Shown in pieces: positions 30,605 through 44,041 of a stretch of DNA of 64,000 bases (position 1 is the stretch's first letter; the number at the start of each line of letters is the position of its first letter). Source of the stretch: Alternaria dauci (taxonomy: Eukaryota; Ascomycota; Dothideomycetes; Pleosporales; Pleosporaceae); contig NC_091280.1 of assembly GCF_042100115.1 (NCBI RefSeq), forward strand, positions 2,418,001-2,482,000, read 5' to 3'. Both the position numbers and the translations under genes were made by a program. A model generated the notes under the pieces. That model saw nothing but the letters and a program-made list of their open reading frames with translations, did no database searches and was not told the DNA's origin.

Positions 30605-33600
30605 ATGTATGAGCCAGTAGCTATTGTGGGTACAGCTTGCCGGTTTCCTGGTGCAGCGAGTTCTACGTCCAAACTTTGGGATCTGTTGAAGGCCCCGAGG
30701 GACGTCTTGAAAGAATTTCCCCCCGAAAGGCTGAACACGGCCAACTTCTACAACGAGAATGGCGACATGCATGGTCGTATGAACGTTGAACACAAGTCAT
30801 ACCTGCTTGAAGAAGACGTTCGCCATTTCGATGCTGCCTTCTTTCGCATCAATCCAAAGGAGGCAGCTGACATGGACCCTCAGCAGAGGCTCCTGTTAGA
30901 GACTGTCTACGAGGCATTCGAGTCGGCAGGGTGGTCTCTTGACGACGTATCTGGTTCGGACACTTCAGTTCACGTTGGCACGATGACAGACGATTACATC
31001 ATTATTCAGGGCCGAGATCCTGACACGCTTGGGAGCCATTCTGCCACCGGTGTATCTCGAGCCATCCTATCCAACCGCATTTCTTACGCTTTCAACCTCC
31101 GGGGAGCTTCTCTGACTCTCGATACAGCTTGTTCGAGTTCACTGGTCGCCCTTCATCTTGCCGCTCAAGGTCTCCAGAATGGGGAAGCCAGCCAGGCCGT
31201 CGTGGCTGGAAGCAACTTACTTATGGACTCGTTCTACTACATCGGAGAATCATCGATGCATTTGCTCTCTCCGGATTCCCGCTGCCGTATGTGGGATAAG
31301 GATGGTAGTGGTTACGCTCGCGGAGAGGGTTGTGCCGCTGTGGTGTTGAAGACGCTGTCCCAAGCGATTCGCGATGGTGATCACATCGAGTGTGTCATTC
31401 GAGGAAGCTTGGTGAATTCCGATGGAGCGACCAATGGAATCACAATGCCATCTCCTATCGCACAAGCTGCCTTGATCAAGCAAACCTACCTGAATGCGGG
31501 CTTGGATCCTCTCAAAGATCGATGCCAGTATTTCGAGTGCCACGGTACCGGTACCCAGGCTGGAGACCCCGTTGAGTCCCAAGCGATTCGAGACGTGTTC
31601 TTCCCGCTGGATGGTACGCAGAGTAATGACGAAGTGTTGTACTGCGGCTCTATCAAGACGGTGATTGGCCATCTTGAGGGCTGTGCTGGACTGGCTGGAA
31701 TTCTCAAAGCCTCACTCGCTATCCAGAATGAAGCAATCCCGCCCAACATGCACTTCAATAATCTCAATCCAAAAGTTGAGCCTTTTTACAGGAACTTGGA
31801 GGTACCTACCAACCTCATGCCTTGGCCAGAGACGAATGTCGGACCTCGCCGAGCCAGTGTCAACAGCTTTGGGTTCGGCGGAACAAACGCACACGTCATT
31901 TTGGAGAATTACGACCCTTCTCAAGCTCAAATGGGCACGATGTCTTCGACTTCTGCTTCATCTTTCTCAGAAGTTGCTGCGAGTGACGACATGCATCAAT
32001 CTCTGACAGAAGAGAGATACATTGGGCCGTTCGTGTTCTCAGCCAGAAGTTCGGACTCATTGGTCAGCTGGCTCAAGCTGTTGTTGAACTATCTGCGGGA
32101 GAATCCTTCCGTGGACCTTGACGCTCTTAGCAGCACCTTACATTCTAAGAGGACAGTATTTCCGTACCGGGTCACCATTCCAACGGCTTCAGACCTGAAC
32201 GACCTTGTTCAAAAGCTCGAGGACAAGATCAATACTATGGGTACTTCGATAACCAGGCCAGCTGGGCTCACTTCCAAGTCTGTTCAGATTTTGGGTGTCT
32301 TTACCGGTCAGGTACATTGTTCATTCACCCTCCAATTTATGCAACCTAGACCCTCTGAACAGTCATCTCCGGGGATAACTACGAAAAAGAAGACCCCTCT
32401 CATCGTTGATAATGCGAGGCTGTCCTTCTGTGATAGATGTAGGCGCTAACTGTAGTTTACATAGGGAGCACAAACAGCACAAATGGGTTGCGCACTACTA
32501 GAGCACTGCAAACTATTCAGGAGCTCCATTAGGGAGTGCGAAGAAGCTCTTAGGAGTATACCCGAACCACCTTCGTGGTCACTCAGCGAAGAGCTCCTCG
32601 CCAATTCGACAAAATCACGAGTTTCAGAAGCTCAATTCTCACAACCACTATGCACGGCAATCCAGATTGGTCTCGTTGATCTTTTGCGAGCTTGTGGGAT
32701 TACGTTCTCTACCGTTGTTGGCCATTCCTCTGGAGAAATTGGCGCAGCATACGCAGCGGGTCTATTGACCAGGAGAGACGCAATGGGCATCTCTTATTAC
32801 AGAGGCTACGTTGCTCACCTTGCCCGTGGAGCAGCTCGAGAGCCTGGAAGCATGATGGCGGCAGCTATGTCGTTTGATGCCGCATCTAAGCTCTGTTCTG
32901 AACCACAATTTAAAGGTCGTATCACAGTAGCAGCCAGCAACTCTCCTTCCAGTGTAACGCTATCTGGGGACAGAGACGCACTCGCAAAGATGAAGGAACA
33001 CCTGGCCGAAATCAACGTACAGGCTCGGTCACTTCAAGTTGACGTTGCATATCATTCACATCACATGCTCGCCTGCGCTGATGCTTACTTGAGTCACCTC
33101 AAGAAACTCAACATTCGCATCCGAACGCCTCTTACCGGCCAAGAGTGCCAATGGTACTCCAGCGTCAGGGCCAACACCAATCTTCTCGACAGACCATTTG
33201 ATTCTGGACTGGAGTCTCAATACTGGCTGGACAATATGGTGCAACCAGTTTTGTTTTCCCAGGCTGTTAGCCTTGCTGTTCAGGTCGCTCCCTCAAAGTT
33301 CACCTTCGCAATGGAGATTGGCCCCCATCCTGCACTCAAGGGTCCTGTCACTCAGACATTCAAGCAAGCAATTAATTACTCCCCTCAATATATCGGCTGC
33401 TTAAGCCGAGGAAATGATGCTATTGAGACCTTTGCGGGCATGATCGAAGACCTGTGGATCAGCGCCCCCTCCGCGATCAATTTTGAGGGCTGGCGCAATA
33501 GCTTTGGACTTGAAGCACAAACACAGGTGCTCAAAAACTTACCCTCATACGTCTGGGATCATACACAGGTCCATTGGCGCGAATCACGAATGGGCCAGAA

Positions 33601-36600
33601 CTACCGGCTTGGCAAACAACCTCCTCATGATCTCCTTGGTCGCCTCTGGAATGATGCTCAGTATGAGCATGTTTGGCGCAACTTCTTCAATCTCAATGAG
33701 ATGCCCTGGGTCAAAGGACACGTCTTTCAGGGCCAGGTTTTATTCCCAGCGACCGGTTACATCAGTCTGGCAGTGGACGCTGCAAAGGCTTTTGTCGCAG
33801 GCCGCCCACTCAGACTCATCGAAATTCACGACATGGCGATCCCCACTGCTTTGGTCATTGGCGAGGGAGATGGGACCGAGGTTATGTTCACAATCCGCAG
33901 CCGCGTCCCACCCCAGAAGGTCGAGGAAGGCTCCGTCTTGGAAGCAGAGTTTACTTGCTATAACTACGCCGATGGTCGTGAGGCTGACAAGACTTGCCAT
34001 GGCCGTTTGCTGATTCACCTGGGCGAACAAAAGCCAGAAGACATTGTACCTACCATCATCTCTGAGGTGGAGCTTACTCCGTTCAATGTCGATCGGTTCT
34101 ACCATGCGGCGTCGGAGATAGGCTTTGGGTATGATGGTCCTTTCCGTGCCCTTTCCTCTTTAAATAGGTGCTGGGGCCATGCCAAAGCAGTTGCCTCGTG
34201 GCCAAAAGAAGACCTCAACGTCTCCTGTACTTTGCATCCAGCCATCCTCGACGTTGCCCTCCAAGCAGGGCTGGCAACATTTGTCTCTACCGCTGAGAGA
34301 TCCATGGCGAGTTCCTACCTCCCTGTGGGGGTTAGACGAGTCCTTATTCACCCCAACCTGAACTTTCAGTCTCTCGATGGATCCACCGGTATTGAGATCG
34401 AAGCCTACATGACAACCCCCGAGCTAGGCAAGCTCACAGAAGCCGATATCAACGTGCGCCCAGTTGAGTCGGGAGCTCACGATGATTTTGGAGGGGCCCA
34501 GCTGGAAGGCATCAGATTCAAGGCAATCTCTGAGCCACAGGCATCCGAAGACCGCAATGTATTCGCGAAGACGATTTGGGGTCCTGAAACCGCATATGGC
34601 CTTGCTGTATCACCAGCTACAACGGTCTGTGGCAAGTCGTCCAAGTATAGCCCCGAGGAATACGAACGTGTCGCACTTTTTCAACTTCAGTCACTCGGGC
34701 GATTGATCGAAGCAAGAGACCCGAGCGTTCTGGAACCTCATCATCAGGACCTGAAACGATTTATAGATGCGTCTGTTGCACAGCTCCGCGAAACTGACCA
34801 TCCTGTGTTGATCAAGGAGTGGCTGGATGATACACCCGACATCATCCAAAGCTTGCTTGACCTGTATCCGGACGACGTCGATATGGCCATGTTGGCGTCC
34901 AGTGGAGAGTACAATCGCTCCCTGCTGAACGGAACGGGCTCTCACGAATATGCCATCGGAAGCCTGCCTCATTCCTTTTACAACGACAGTAGCAGCGCCA
35001 CTGCATGCAATGACTACGTCGCTCAGCTCGTACTTCAAATCAGTCACAAGTTCCCGAGAACCAATATTCTCGAGATCAGTGCTGGCGTCAGGAACACCAC
35101 TTCTGCCATTCTTGATGCTGTTGGTGACGCTTACGGACAGTATACCTGCACTGCTGCTTCGGAGAACGTTGTTGAGCGCCTGAAGAACAGCATCATCCCA
35201 GCCAATTCGGAAAATCTGAATTTCAAGGTCTTTGATGTCCAGACTGATGTTACTTCGCAAGGATTGAAGGCAGCATCATATGATGTTATCATCGTGACCG
35301 ATGTTCTACGAGGGAGCCGGGACCTATCAAGCACTGTGCAGAACTTGCGAAGGTTACTGCGTCCAGCAGGTTTCTTGATTACGATAGAACTCACGGGATC
35401 GTCACTTAGGCCAACTGCCATGGTGGGAGGCTTGCAGTCATGGTGGACTGGTGTCAGTGACAGAGCAGCAGCAAGCCCAGTCATCACCACCGGCGAATGG
35501 GATAAGATTCTCGAACGACATGGATTTTCGGGCATCGACTGTACCCTCCACGACATCGACCATGTCAATATTCACGGATTCTCCGTTTTCGCTTCCCAAG
35601 CTATGGATGATCGCTTGAGCGTCCTGCGGGACCCGCTCATGTCCATTGATGTGATCACACCAACTGCTGTTGTCCTCATTGGTGGTGAAACGAGCAAAGT
35701 CTCTCAACTCATCCGACAATCAGAGAGAATGGTTCGCGGATGGGCCACAGAGATACAGACATATAGCCGTTGGAGTCAGGTCGATTCGTCTCGAATCCCA
35801 CCAGGAGCTTCTGTCATTAACTTTGGCGACCTCGACAAGGCACTCTTCTCGTCTCCGCCCTCACCAAAAGAGCTAGAGAACCTCAACCGAGTATTGGCAG
35901 TCTCTCGGAATGTCTTGTGGGTCACATCGAACCGGCTTGTCGAGGACCCGTATTCTAATATCATGGTTGGCATCGGACGCGGGGTGCGACGTGAAATCCC
36001 CGATACAACGATTCACTATCTAGACTTCGACGGGGAAGAACCGTGGAACATACAAAAAGTGTTGACTCAGTTCCTCCGTCTTGTATATTCGTCCTCTCCT
36101 GGCGCTATCGATGGGCTCCTTTGGTATGGGGAGCCAGAGATCGTCATCAAGAATTCCCAAATGCTGGTGCCGCGGGTTCTGGCTGATGACATATCCAACG
36201 AGGTCTATAATGCAAAACGTCGTCGCTTCCCCAAATTCGTTGAGCCTACAGAGCCAATCGAGATCTCCAGAGACGTCGTTTCTGGAGATTCGATTATTGC
36301 TTGCAGCCGTGCTCTTGACCTTCCCGACGACCACTTGCCAGTCCAAGTTGAGCTGTCGGTAGCTCTCAATGACGAAGACGAATCCCCTTGCTTCCTCTGC
36401 TACGGCATAGTGAACACTCAGGCTAGCGACTCGGCAGCTGTGTTGACGTTATCAGCTACCGAGTCATCCATTGCACGTATTCACAAGGACTTTTCCTCCA
36501 ATTCTCTGGATATACTGGACATGGATGCAGTAGTTCTCACAAAAGTGGCAAAATTCATGATTGCATCGGTTATGGTCGCTCAGATGTCGTCGCACGGCAC

Positions 36601-39600
36601 AACTCTCGTGTGCGGCGTGTCTGATCAGCTATCTGGTGCCATACGCTTGTTGGCGGCGGATGCAGGTCGCAAAGTCCTGTTTGTCACGACTTCCAGCAAA
36701 GAACAACAAAATGGGGTTACCGATGTCGTTTACATTCATCCTCAGAGTAGTGCACGCATATTCCAGCGAAAGATCCCCCGCGACACAGTTGCGGTCTGCG
36801 GTTTTTCTAAGAGGGATACCGATACAATTTCTCCGTGGCTACCTGCTGGCCTCTCCGTACAGAGATTCCACGTCAGCACTTTATCACAAAAGTCCGTCGA
36901 AGAGGCTATCGGGTCTTACTTGACGTATAAAGAGCGCGTGGTGTTTGGGTCAAACCCTGAGGTTCTCAAAATCCATCAGGTATCCGAGCATCTTTCCCCT
37001 AATCCGGTTCGCTTGTCTTATGTGACAGATTGGAAGCGAGACGGCCCAGTAACGGCGATACTCCGCGGTCTCGAGCCAAGCACACTGTTGTCACCTGTTA
37101 AAACATACTTCCTGGTCGGTATGGCGAGTGAACTAGGTCAATCTCTGGTATCATTCCTGGTTCGCGGTGGTGTTCGCCACATCGTCCTATCCAGTCGAAA
37201 TCCCAAAGGCGGTCAAAACTGGATTCATGATCTCCAGAATGTCGGTGTCGATATTCGAGTGGTGAAGCTGGATGTTACCGTCCGTTCACAGGTTCGAGAG
37301 ACGGTCGCCATGCTTCGCCGCACAATGCCTGAAATAGGTGGTGTAGCGAACGCAGCTCTCGTGCTGGAACCGGGCATCTTCGCGAATCTGTCAGCTGAGA
37401 GTATCGCCAAGCAGATGAAACCCAAGATCTATGGTACGGTCCATCTGGATGATGAATTCAAGAACACCAATCTAGATTTCTTCATTAGCTTCGGTTCTTT
37501 AGCTACAGTATGTGGCAACGCCGGACAGCCTATCTACCATGCAGGCAACGCTTTCATGATGAGCTTGGTTGAGAAGAGAAGACGCCGCGGGCTCGCAGCC
37601 TCCATTCTCAACTTCGGAATGCTTGTGGACGTCGGATATGTTGCCCGTTCAGATCGAGATACCGGTTCAAATATTGAGGAATGGCTCCGCGTCGACCTCA
37701 CGACCGCTCTATCCGAGTCGGACTTTCACCATGTTTTCCTTCAAGGAATTGCTCAAGGCCACCCAAGCACCTCAACCGGTGAGGTCATCATGGGTTTTGA
37801 GATGTTCCTTGACCAAGGACAACCTCGCCCACGATGGACCGAGTTGCCCCTTTTCTCTCACATGGTTCGAGTCTCTAACACCTCCCAAACGGGGCATGCA
37901 CAGGAGGGGGCTGCCTCGGGGCCACAGTGGCAACAGTACCTGGAAGAGGCTGCCACCATTGATGAGGCAATCCCACCGATCACCGAGCTATTGTCCAAGA
38001 AAATCGAGTCGATGATCCATGTCTCGCTTCATTCAATTCATCCAGATGAGCCCCTCTCGCATGTTGGATTGGATTCTATCAACGCCATTGAGATTCGGAA
38101 ATGGTTGCGAGAAAAGTTTGGAGCTGATATCTCAATGCTCAAGATCCTCGGTCGAGACTCTCTCTCGTCTATTCTTCGTACAACAGCCGAGCAATATATG
38201 GCTAAGAGACCAACAAAAGAAAGCAAAGCCAAGGAGGAGATCTCGACAGTGCAAGCTACGCACCCAGACAAGACGTCAGTTCCCCAAGCAGCACCGACGG
38301 AGCAGAAAACTTCAGCTGGAAAGAATGGCCCTAATGGAGTACAGGATGCGAGAGATACAGGATCATCGATAGCTTCCTCTGAGGCTTTCCCGGACATATC
38401 CACCCAAGGACTGGAACAGGAACTGTCATTCGTAAAATCCGAAAACCTGTCACATTCTCAGGCTGGTTTTGTCTACCTCAGCGCGTCCTCTGATAATCCG
38501 GCATCTTTCAACATTACTGGAACATTGAAGATCAAGGGCCGCTTAGACGTAGAAAGGTTCTCTCAGGCATTCAACCAAGTCATGGATCATCACGAAGTGT
38601 TGCGAACATGTTTCTTGGCAACTCCTGGAAGCTCTCAGGTTATGCAGCACGTTAAGAAGAATGCGACCCCTCGACTGTATTGCTTGCAGTCGACCAAGGA
38701 GACGGCAGATGCGGACGTTAAAACCATATTCGACCAGATTGCAAAACACGAGTACTCCATTGCCACAGGAGATACCCTTCGAGCCACTCTGGTCAGTCAC
38801 GATGCACACTTGCACACTCTCGTCATGGGGTACCACAATATCGTTCTCGATCCTGCCTCAATCGGGTTCATTTTCGCTGATATCAACCTCGCATATCAAT
38901 CTCAACCCCTACCAACGGACCGTCCCTCGTACATGGACTATGCTCGTCAGCAAATTAGAGACCTTGAGGCAGGTCGTCTCAACGCGAGCATTGACTACTG
39001 GAACCGCTTATTGAACCCCATTCCGGAAGCTATGCCCTTGCTACCGATGGCAAAGGTCAAGACCAGACAGACCCGTCGGTCTTACGGGTACCACCTCATC
39101 GAAAGAGAGCTCAGTGCCGAGCTGGTCCAGCGTGTGACGCAAATTAGTGAGGCTCACGGCGTCCGTCTCATGCCCTTCTACTTGGCCGTCCTGCGAGTCG
39201 CTCTCTGCCGCCTGCTGGGCATCGACGACATCTGCATTGGTGTTGTGTCCCATGGTCGCGATCCAACAAGCAAATTCGGAGCCACAGTCGGCCATATGGC
39301 CAACATGCTTCCCCTCCGGTTCAAGGGAACTTGGGGTGAGAATTTTCCAAAGGTTCTTCAGGACACCTTCGAGATTGTTTTGAACAGCCTGGATAACCAA
39401 AAGGTACCATTTGCTGTAATCTCGGAGAAGAACATGGTAGAGGGCAGTGAGAGTGGTATTCCTCTTGTTCAAGTTGCGTATGACTATAGAGTCGGTGAGA
39501 ACTTCGCAAGCTCTGTCGGAGACTCTACTGTGGAGTCAGGAAGTGCAGTCTACACAACTCTACAGGACTTGACCCTCAGCGTCCTGGATTCTCCCTCTGA

Positions 39601-41644
39601 CGGCCATATTTTTGAGATCAGGTGCAGCGATGACTTTTACAACCCTGCAGCTGCAGAGTTCATTGCCAACATCTTATTCAATGCCATCGAATCTCTGGTC
39701 TCAAACCCCTCCGTCCGGATCAAGGACGTCGCAATCTTCAGCGAATCTCAGCTGCACAAAGCTAAAACAGTCGCTCATGGTGCTGATGTCAGTCACTCGT
39801 GGCCCCAGTCGTTGCCTGAAAGGTTCGAGCAGGTTGTTGGCAGCTTTCCCGATTCTATTGCCGTTAAAGATGGCGACCGGGCCGTCACATATAGTCAATT
39901 GAAGCAGTTGGTCGGGACCTACGCCAGCGTTCTACTCGAAGCAAACATCACGATTGGATCCCGGGTTGCAGTTCTATGCGAGCCGAGCATTGATCTTTAT
40001 GGAACAATGTTGGCTGTCTTGCACATCGGGGCTATTTTAATTCCACTGGACGTCAGCGTGCCAGCTTCTAGGAGAAACGATATCATGAATGCGGTTCAGC
40101 CGGATCTCCTAGTGTTTCACACCGCTACTGCAGGCAGTGTGATTCAGCATCACGACAACCATAGATCGCTAAACATAAGCGAGATCGCCCAGTCACAACC
40201 CCAGCATGAGCAATACCCCAAGCGCGCTGTTTCTGACCCTGGATCAGTCAGTTACATACTGTTCACAAGTGGCTCTACCGGAGTTCCCAAGGGTATCAAG
40301 CTGCACCAAAGAGGCATGATGAACTACGCTGCTCACACGAGCAAGGCATACGGTCTCGGGCAGGTCACAGTATTGCAGCAGACATCCATCGGTTTTGACC
40401 TAGCCTTTGGGCAAATCTTCAACGCCTTCACCAATGGTGGAACACTAGTCGTTACTCCTGCTGAAACGAGAGGGGACCCTGATGTGCTTTCTGAACTCAT
40501 TCTCAACGAGAACATCGAATACACTTTCTGCACTCCTTCCGAGTACAGCTTGTTGTTGAGCTATGCCCCAGACGTCTTGCGGCGATGCCACTCTTGGCGC
40601 TTCTGCCATGTGGCTGGAGAAGCCTTGCCTGAGCGGCTCGTTGAGGCCATACGAGAGCTAAAACTTCCCCGCCTAATGGTGACCAATGCTTATGGGCCAG
40701 CTGAAGCTTTTGTGGTGACCAGTCAGGATATTCAGGTCCGCAAAGGATATTCCAGTGACGCCGACGACTATCGACCCGGGTCCATTGGCTACGTCCTCCC
40801 AAACACGTCTGTTTACATAATCAGTGAAGGCCACGGAGACCTTCTACCTTTGGGCATGCCCGGGGAAATCTGTATTGCTGGCGGTGGCGTCTTCAACGGT
40901 TATCTTGACGCTGGACTGGATGACGGCAAACGTGTGAAGAACCCATTCGCGAGCGCAGAATATCTGGAACAAGGGTTCGATACCATGTACAAGTCTGGAG
41001 ATCGGGGCATCCTGCATGAAGACGGATCGATCGAATTCCTGGGCCGCTGTGTTTCTGACAACACAATGATCAAGCTCCGAGGCTTGCGCATTGATCTCAG
41101 AGAGGTCACCGGCACCATCATAGGAGCAGCGCCGGATGACTTGGCTGATGCAGCAACAGTTGTTTGCGGCGATCCACAGTTCCTCGTTTGCTATGTCGTC
41201 TTCAAAGCTAGGAGACACCTCGAACAACATCAGCTTGTAGCCCTTCTCCAAAGACTCGCACTCCCACAGTATATGATCCCATCGGCCATCGTTCCGTTGG
41301 AGCGTTTGCCAATCACTCACAATGGAAAACTCAACACCGCTGTTCTCGAGGGGCTACCACTGCCCACAATCTCTCCGCAAGCCGAAACCAAGGCTGAAGC
41401 TTCGGGAACAGAGGCAAGTCTTCGCGCCATATGGATCGATGTCATTGGAACAGCCGCGCAAATGGTGCATATTAGCCCAGACTCCTCTTTCTTTTCTGTG
41501 GGCGGAAATTCTTTGCTCCTCGTTCAGTTGATACACGCAATTCATCGAAAGCTTGGGGTTAAACTCCATTTGCGAACCTTAGCAGAAGCTGCAAGTTTGA
41601 GAGCAATGGCTGCGAGTGTCGATAGGCAGAGGGAGAGAGAGTGA
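30605..41644 (+). CDS. Hybrid highly-reducing-type PKS-NRPS lacking a release domain
   Basis: Two exons, 30605-32311 and 32465-41644, joined in phase 0 across a 153-bp intron inside the AT motif VFTGQ|GAQTAQMG, give 3628 residues. Order: KS 1-430 (DTACSSSL, Cys176; ECHGTGT, His313; IGHLEG, His356); AT (GHSSGEIGAA, Ser657; HSHHM); DH (HVFQGQVLFP, His988; DVALQ, Asp1165); methyltransferase near 1437 (ILEISAGVRNTTSAIL, glycine motif degraded); KR about 2116-2260 (VGMASELGQSL; YHAGN); ACP (GLDSI, Ser2440); C (YHNIVLDP, His2693, Asn2694); A about 2990-3530 (YILFTSGSTGVPKGI, AYGPAEA, YKSGDRG, Lys near 3524); T (GGNSL, Ser3585). Only 43 residues follow Ser3585, so the usual R/Dieckmann domain of fungal PKS-NRPSs is absent, as is an ER. 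It would make an amino-acid-linked reduced polyketide; the product is unknown. Confidence 0.95.
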
Positions 41645-42187
41645 TTGCGGGGCAGAGGCTGTTAGAGCCGAAGAAGCTTTTCCTTTTCCTCTAAGCTAAA
41701 ATGTCGCTATATAGCAGCTTATAACGTAGGTGCATACTTTGTAGGTCAGCATGCTTCGTGGGTCACCTATGCTAAGACCCCACTAAAACTCCCCCTATTA
41801 TAGCCTATTACAACCTACTCTAGTATAATATAGTATAGAAGACTATAAAATAGTATTAAGAGGCTACTTCTACTTTATAATTATATATTAACGCGTTATA
41901 CCCTATATTATTATAGCGTCTACAGCGTCTTTAGGATAGTTTACTCTCTTTTATTAGAACGCAGCCCCGCACTACTATACTATATAACTAAAAAAGTATA
42001 TATAATTAATAAACTACTAATTATAGTGTAGGATAGTATATATTATTAGCTAGGCCTAATAATATATACTTTCTTTTTAGTATATACCCCTAGGCGCGCC
42101 TATACTAGATAGGTAGGTAATACTAGACCCTCTAGTAGCTTATAATACCCTATTATAATTATAGTTACGGTTATAGTTATAGTTATA
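41645..42187. other. PKS-NRPS 3' side and AT-rich left flank of A2
   Basis: Normal composition to about 41790, then abruptly AT-rich with hardly any CA/TG, like RIP-mutated repeat sequence outside A2 itself. Near 42160 a short TATAGTTA(C/T)GGTTATAGTTATAG run. Possibly remains of an older element, or RIP spreading from A2. Confidence 0.6.
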
Positions 42188-44041
42188 ATATAGATAGTAA
42201 GCGAGCGGCGCAGGTAAGCGAGCGGCGCACCCTACTAACTTTTATAACTTTAAAGCGACATATCTTAATAACGTGATAATATTATTGCTAGATATTAATA
42301 TAGTAGACTACTCTATATTAATAGTATCTACGTTATATATATACGAGTTGTGCCTAGTCTCCTTACACCTAGTATAGCGCCTTTAAGCGCGCTAGCTAAG
42401 GCCTAATTACGCTCCTCCTTAACGCTCTTTATAAGTAATCTACTAGTTAGCCTTATTTTAAGCTAGTATATCTTCTCTAGCGCCCTTTATAAGTACTCTA
42501 TACTTCTATATACGCCTTTTAGAGCGCCGCCTACGCGCTAAGGCTACGCTGTTAGCCTTCTTAAGGCTAGTAATCTAATCGCGTATTAGCTTAGTTAAGA
42601 GTATTATTACCTTAGCCCCTTTCTTAAGCTAGTTAATAACCTTAATAATTAAAGCTAGTAATAAACTCTTATACTAGCGTACGCGCTTATATATAAGGCT
42701 TAACTAAGCCTTAAGCTTACGCGCGTTACTTAGCGTTTAAGCTACCTAGGGAGCCTCTAGTAGAGCTACTAGAGGAGTAGGTATACGTAGCTATATATCT
42801 AGCTTTAATAGAATAGCCTCTAGTTATAGAGGAATAAGGCCTACGCTATAGAAGGCTAAGTAAATATTAGCTAGCGTAAATACTTAATTAAACGCTACCT
42901 TAAACGCTAGTAGAAACTCTAGCTTAGTAATATAGTTAATATAGTTACGTATAAGGCTCTCTACCTTATAGCTATACACGCGCTTTAATAGTAAGAAGTA
43001 GCTAATATTAAGTAGCTATAGTAGGTAGGATAAGTAAGGAGGTATATAGAGTGTATAGATATTATTCTCCTTATAGAGCTCCTAGAACGCTAGAGATTAG
43101 TAGCTCTTATAGCTATTAATAATAAGTAGGTAACACGCGCCTATACTATAAGCCTACGTATAAGCGTTAAAGTGCTTTAGCTACTTAACTCTAAGCTTAT
43201 TATTTATCTAGCTATTATTACTAACTACGATCGCCTAGTCGCGTAGGATCTTAGCTTCCTTATACTAGGCTAATAGGTAGTACTAGCTAGCGAAGATAAG
43301 GAATAGTAGGACTAACTAGCTAGTAGCGCTAATAGTAGCGATTAGCGTTACCTACTCGCGATTACCTAGCTAAATACTCTTCTACCTGTCTCTTCTCTCT
43401 AATCCTATAATAACTAGCTACGTTATAATCTTACCTATTATAAAGCTAGCTTTATTAAAGTTATATATATCCTTATTATAGATATTAAGCTTAGCTTTTA
43501 TCTCTTCTATAAGCTTAAACTACCTCTTTATTAATATCGTATCCTTATATAGAGCTCTTTACCTATTATACGCTTAGTTAAAATACGTCTAAAGACTGTC
43601 TATACGCTTAATAAAGTTAGCTAGCTACTTCTACCTAACCTAGCTAGCGCCGCGTATAGCTAGTAGCTTATTAGCTATATTATATATAGCTATATAAGTA
43701 GGCGTAAACCTATACTAATCTAGCTAAAGTATATAGTTAATAATTACCTCCTCTTCTCTCTAGGTAAGCTTCCTTAAGTTAGGCTAGTAATTATATTAGG
43801 TAGGTATACTAGCGCGTTAGTAGTAGAGCGTTATTTTAGCTATATTATAGACTACTATAGTAGTATAGGTACCTTAAATCTAGTATATATTAATAGATAA
43901 GATAGTAAGCTAAATATCTACTTTATTTAATAGTAGTTAAGTAGCGCTACGTTAAGCTATTATAGATTAAGATTAGTAAGGTAAGTAAAGTTAGTAGGGT
44001 ACACTACTTACTTACCTACGCTACTCGCTTACTATCTATAT
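42188..44041 (-). mobile_element. RIP-degraded pogo/Fot1-type DNA transposon, copy A2
   Basis: Same length (1854 bp), same orientation and nearly the same sequence as A1 at 25551-27404, bounded by TA at 42186-42187 and 44042-44043. The terminal repeat here starts ATATAGATAGTAAGCGAGCG, i.e. A1's ACATGGATAGC with C-to-T and G-to-A changes. Most A1/A2 differences are such transitions, and A2 is the more mutated copy, especially toward 43440-44041. The two elements share most internal TA-rich mutations and bracket the EBP-thioesterase-PKS-NRPS cassette. Confidence 0.9.

Noticed and set aside
32312..32464. PKS exon 1 continuing to the stop at 32449 as a separate KS-only gene
   Set aside because: The frame after 32311 loses similarity, while GTACAT...TTTACATAG splicing rejoins the AT motif VFTGQGAQ exactly in phase.
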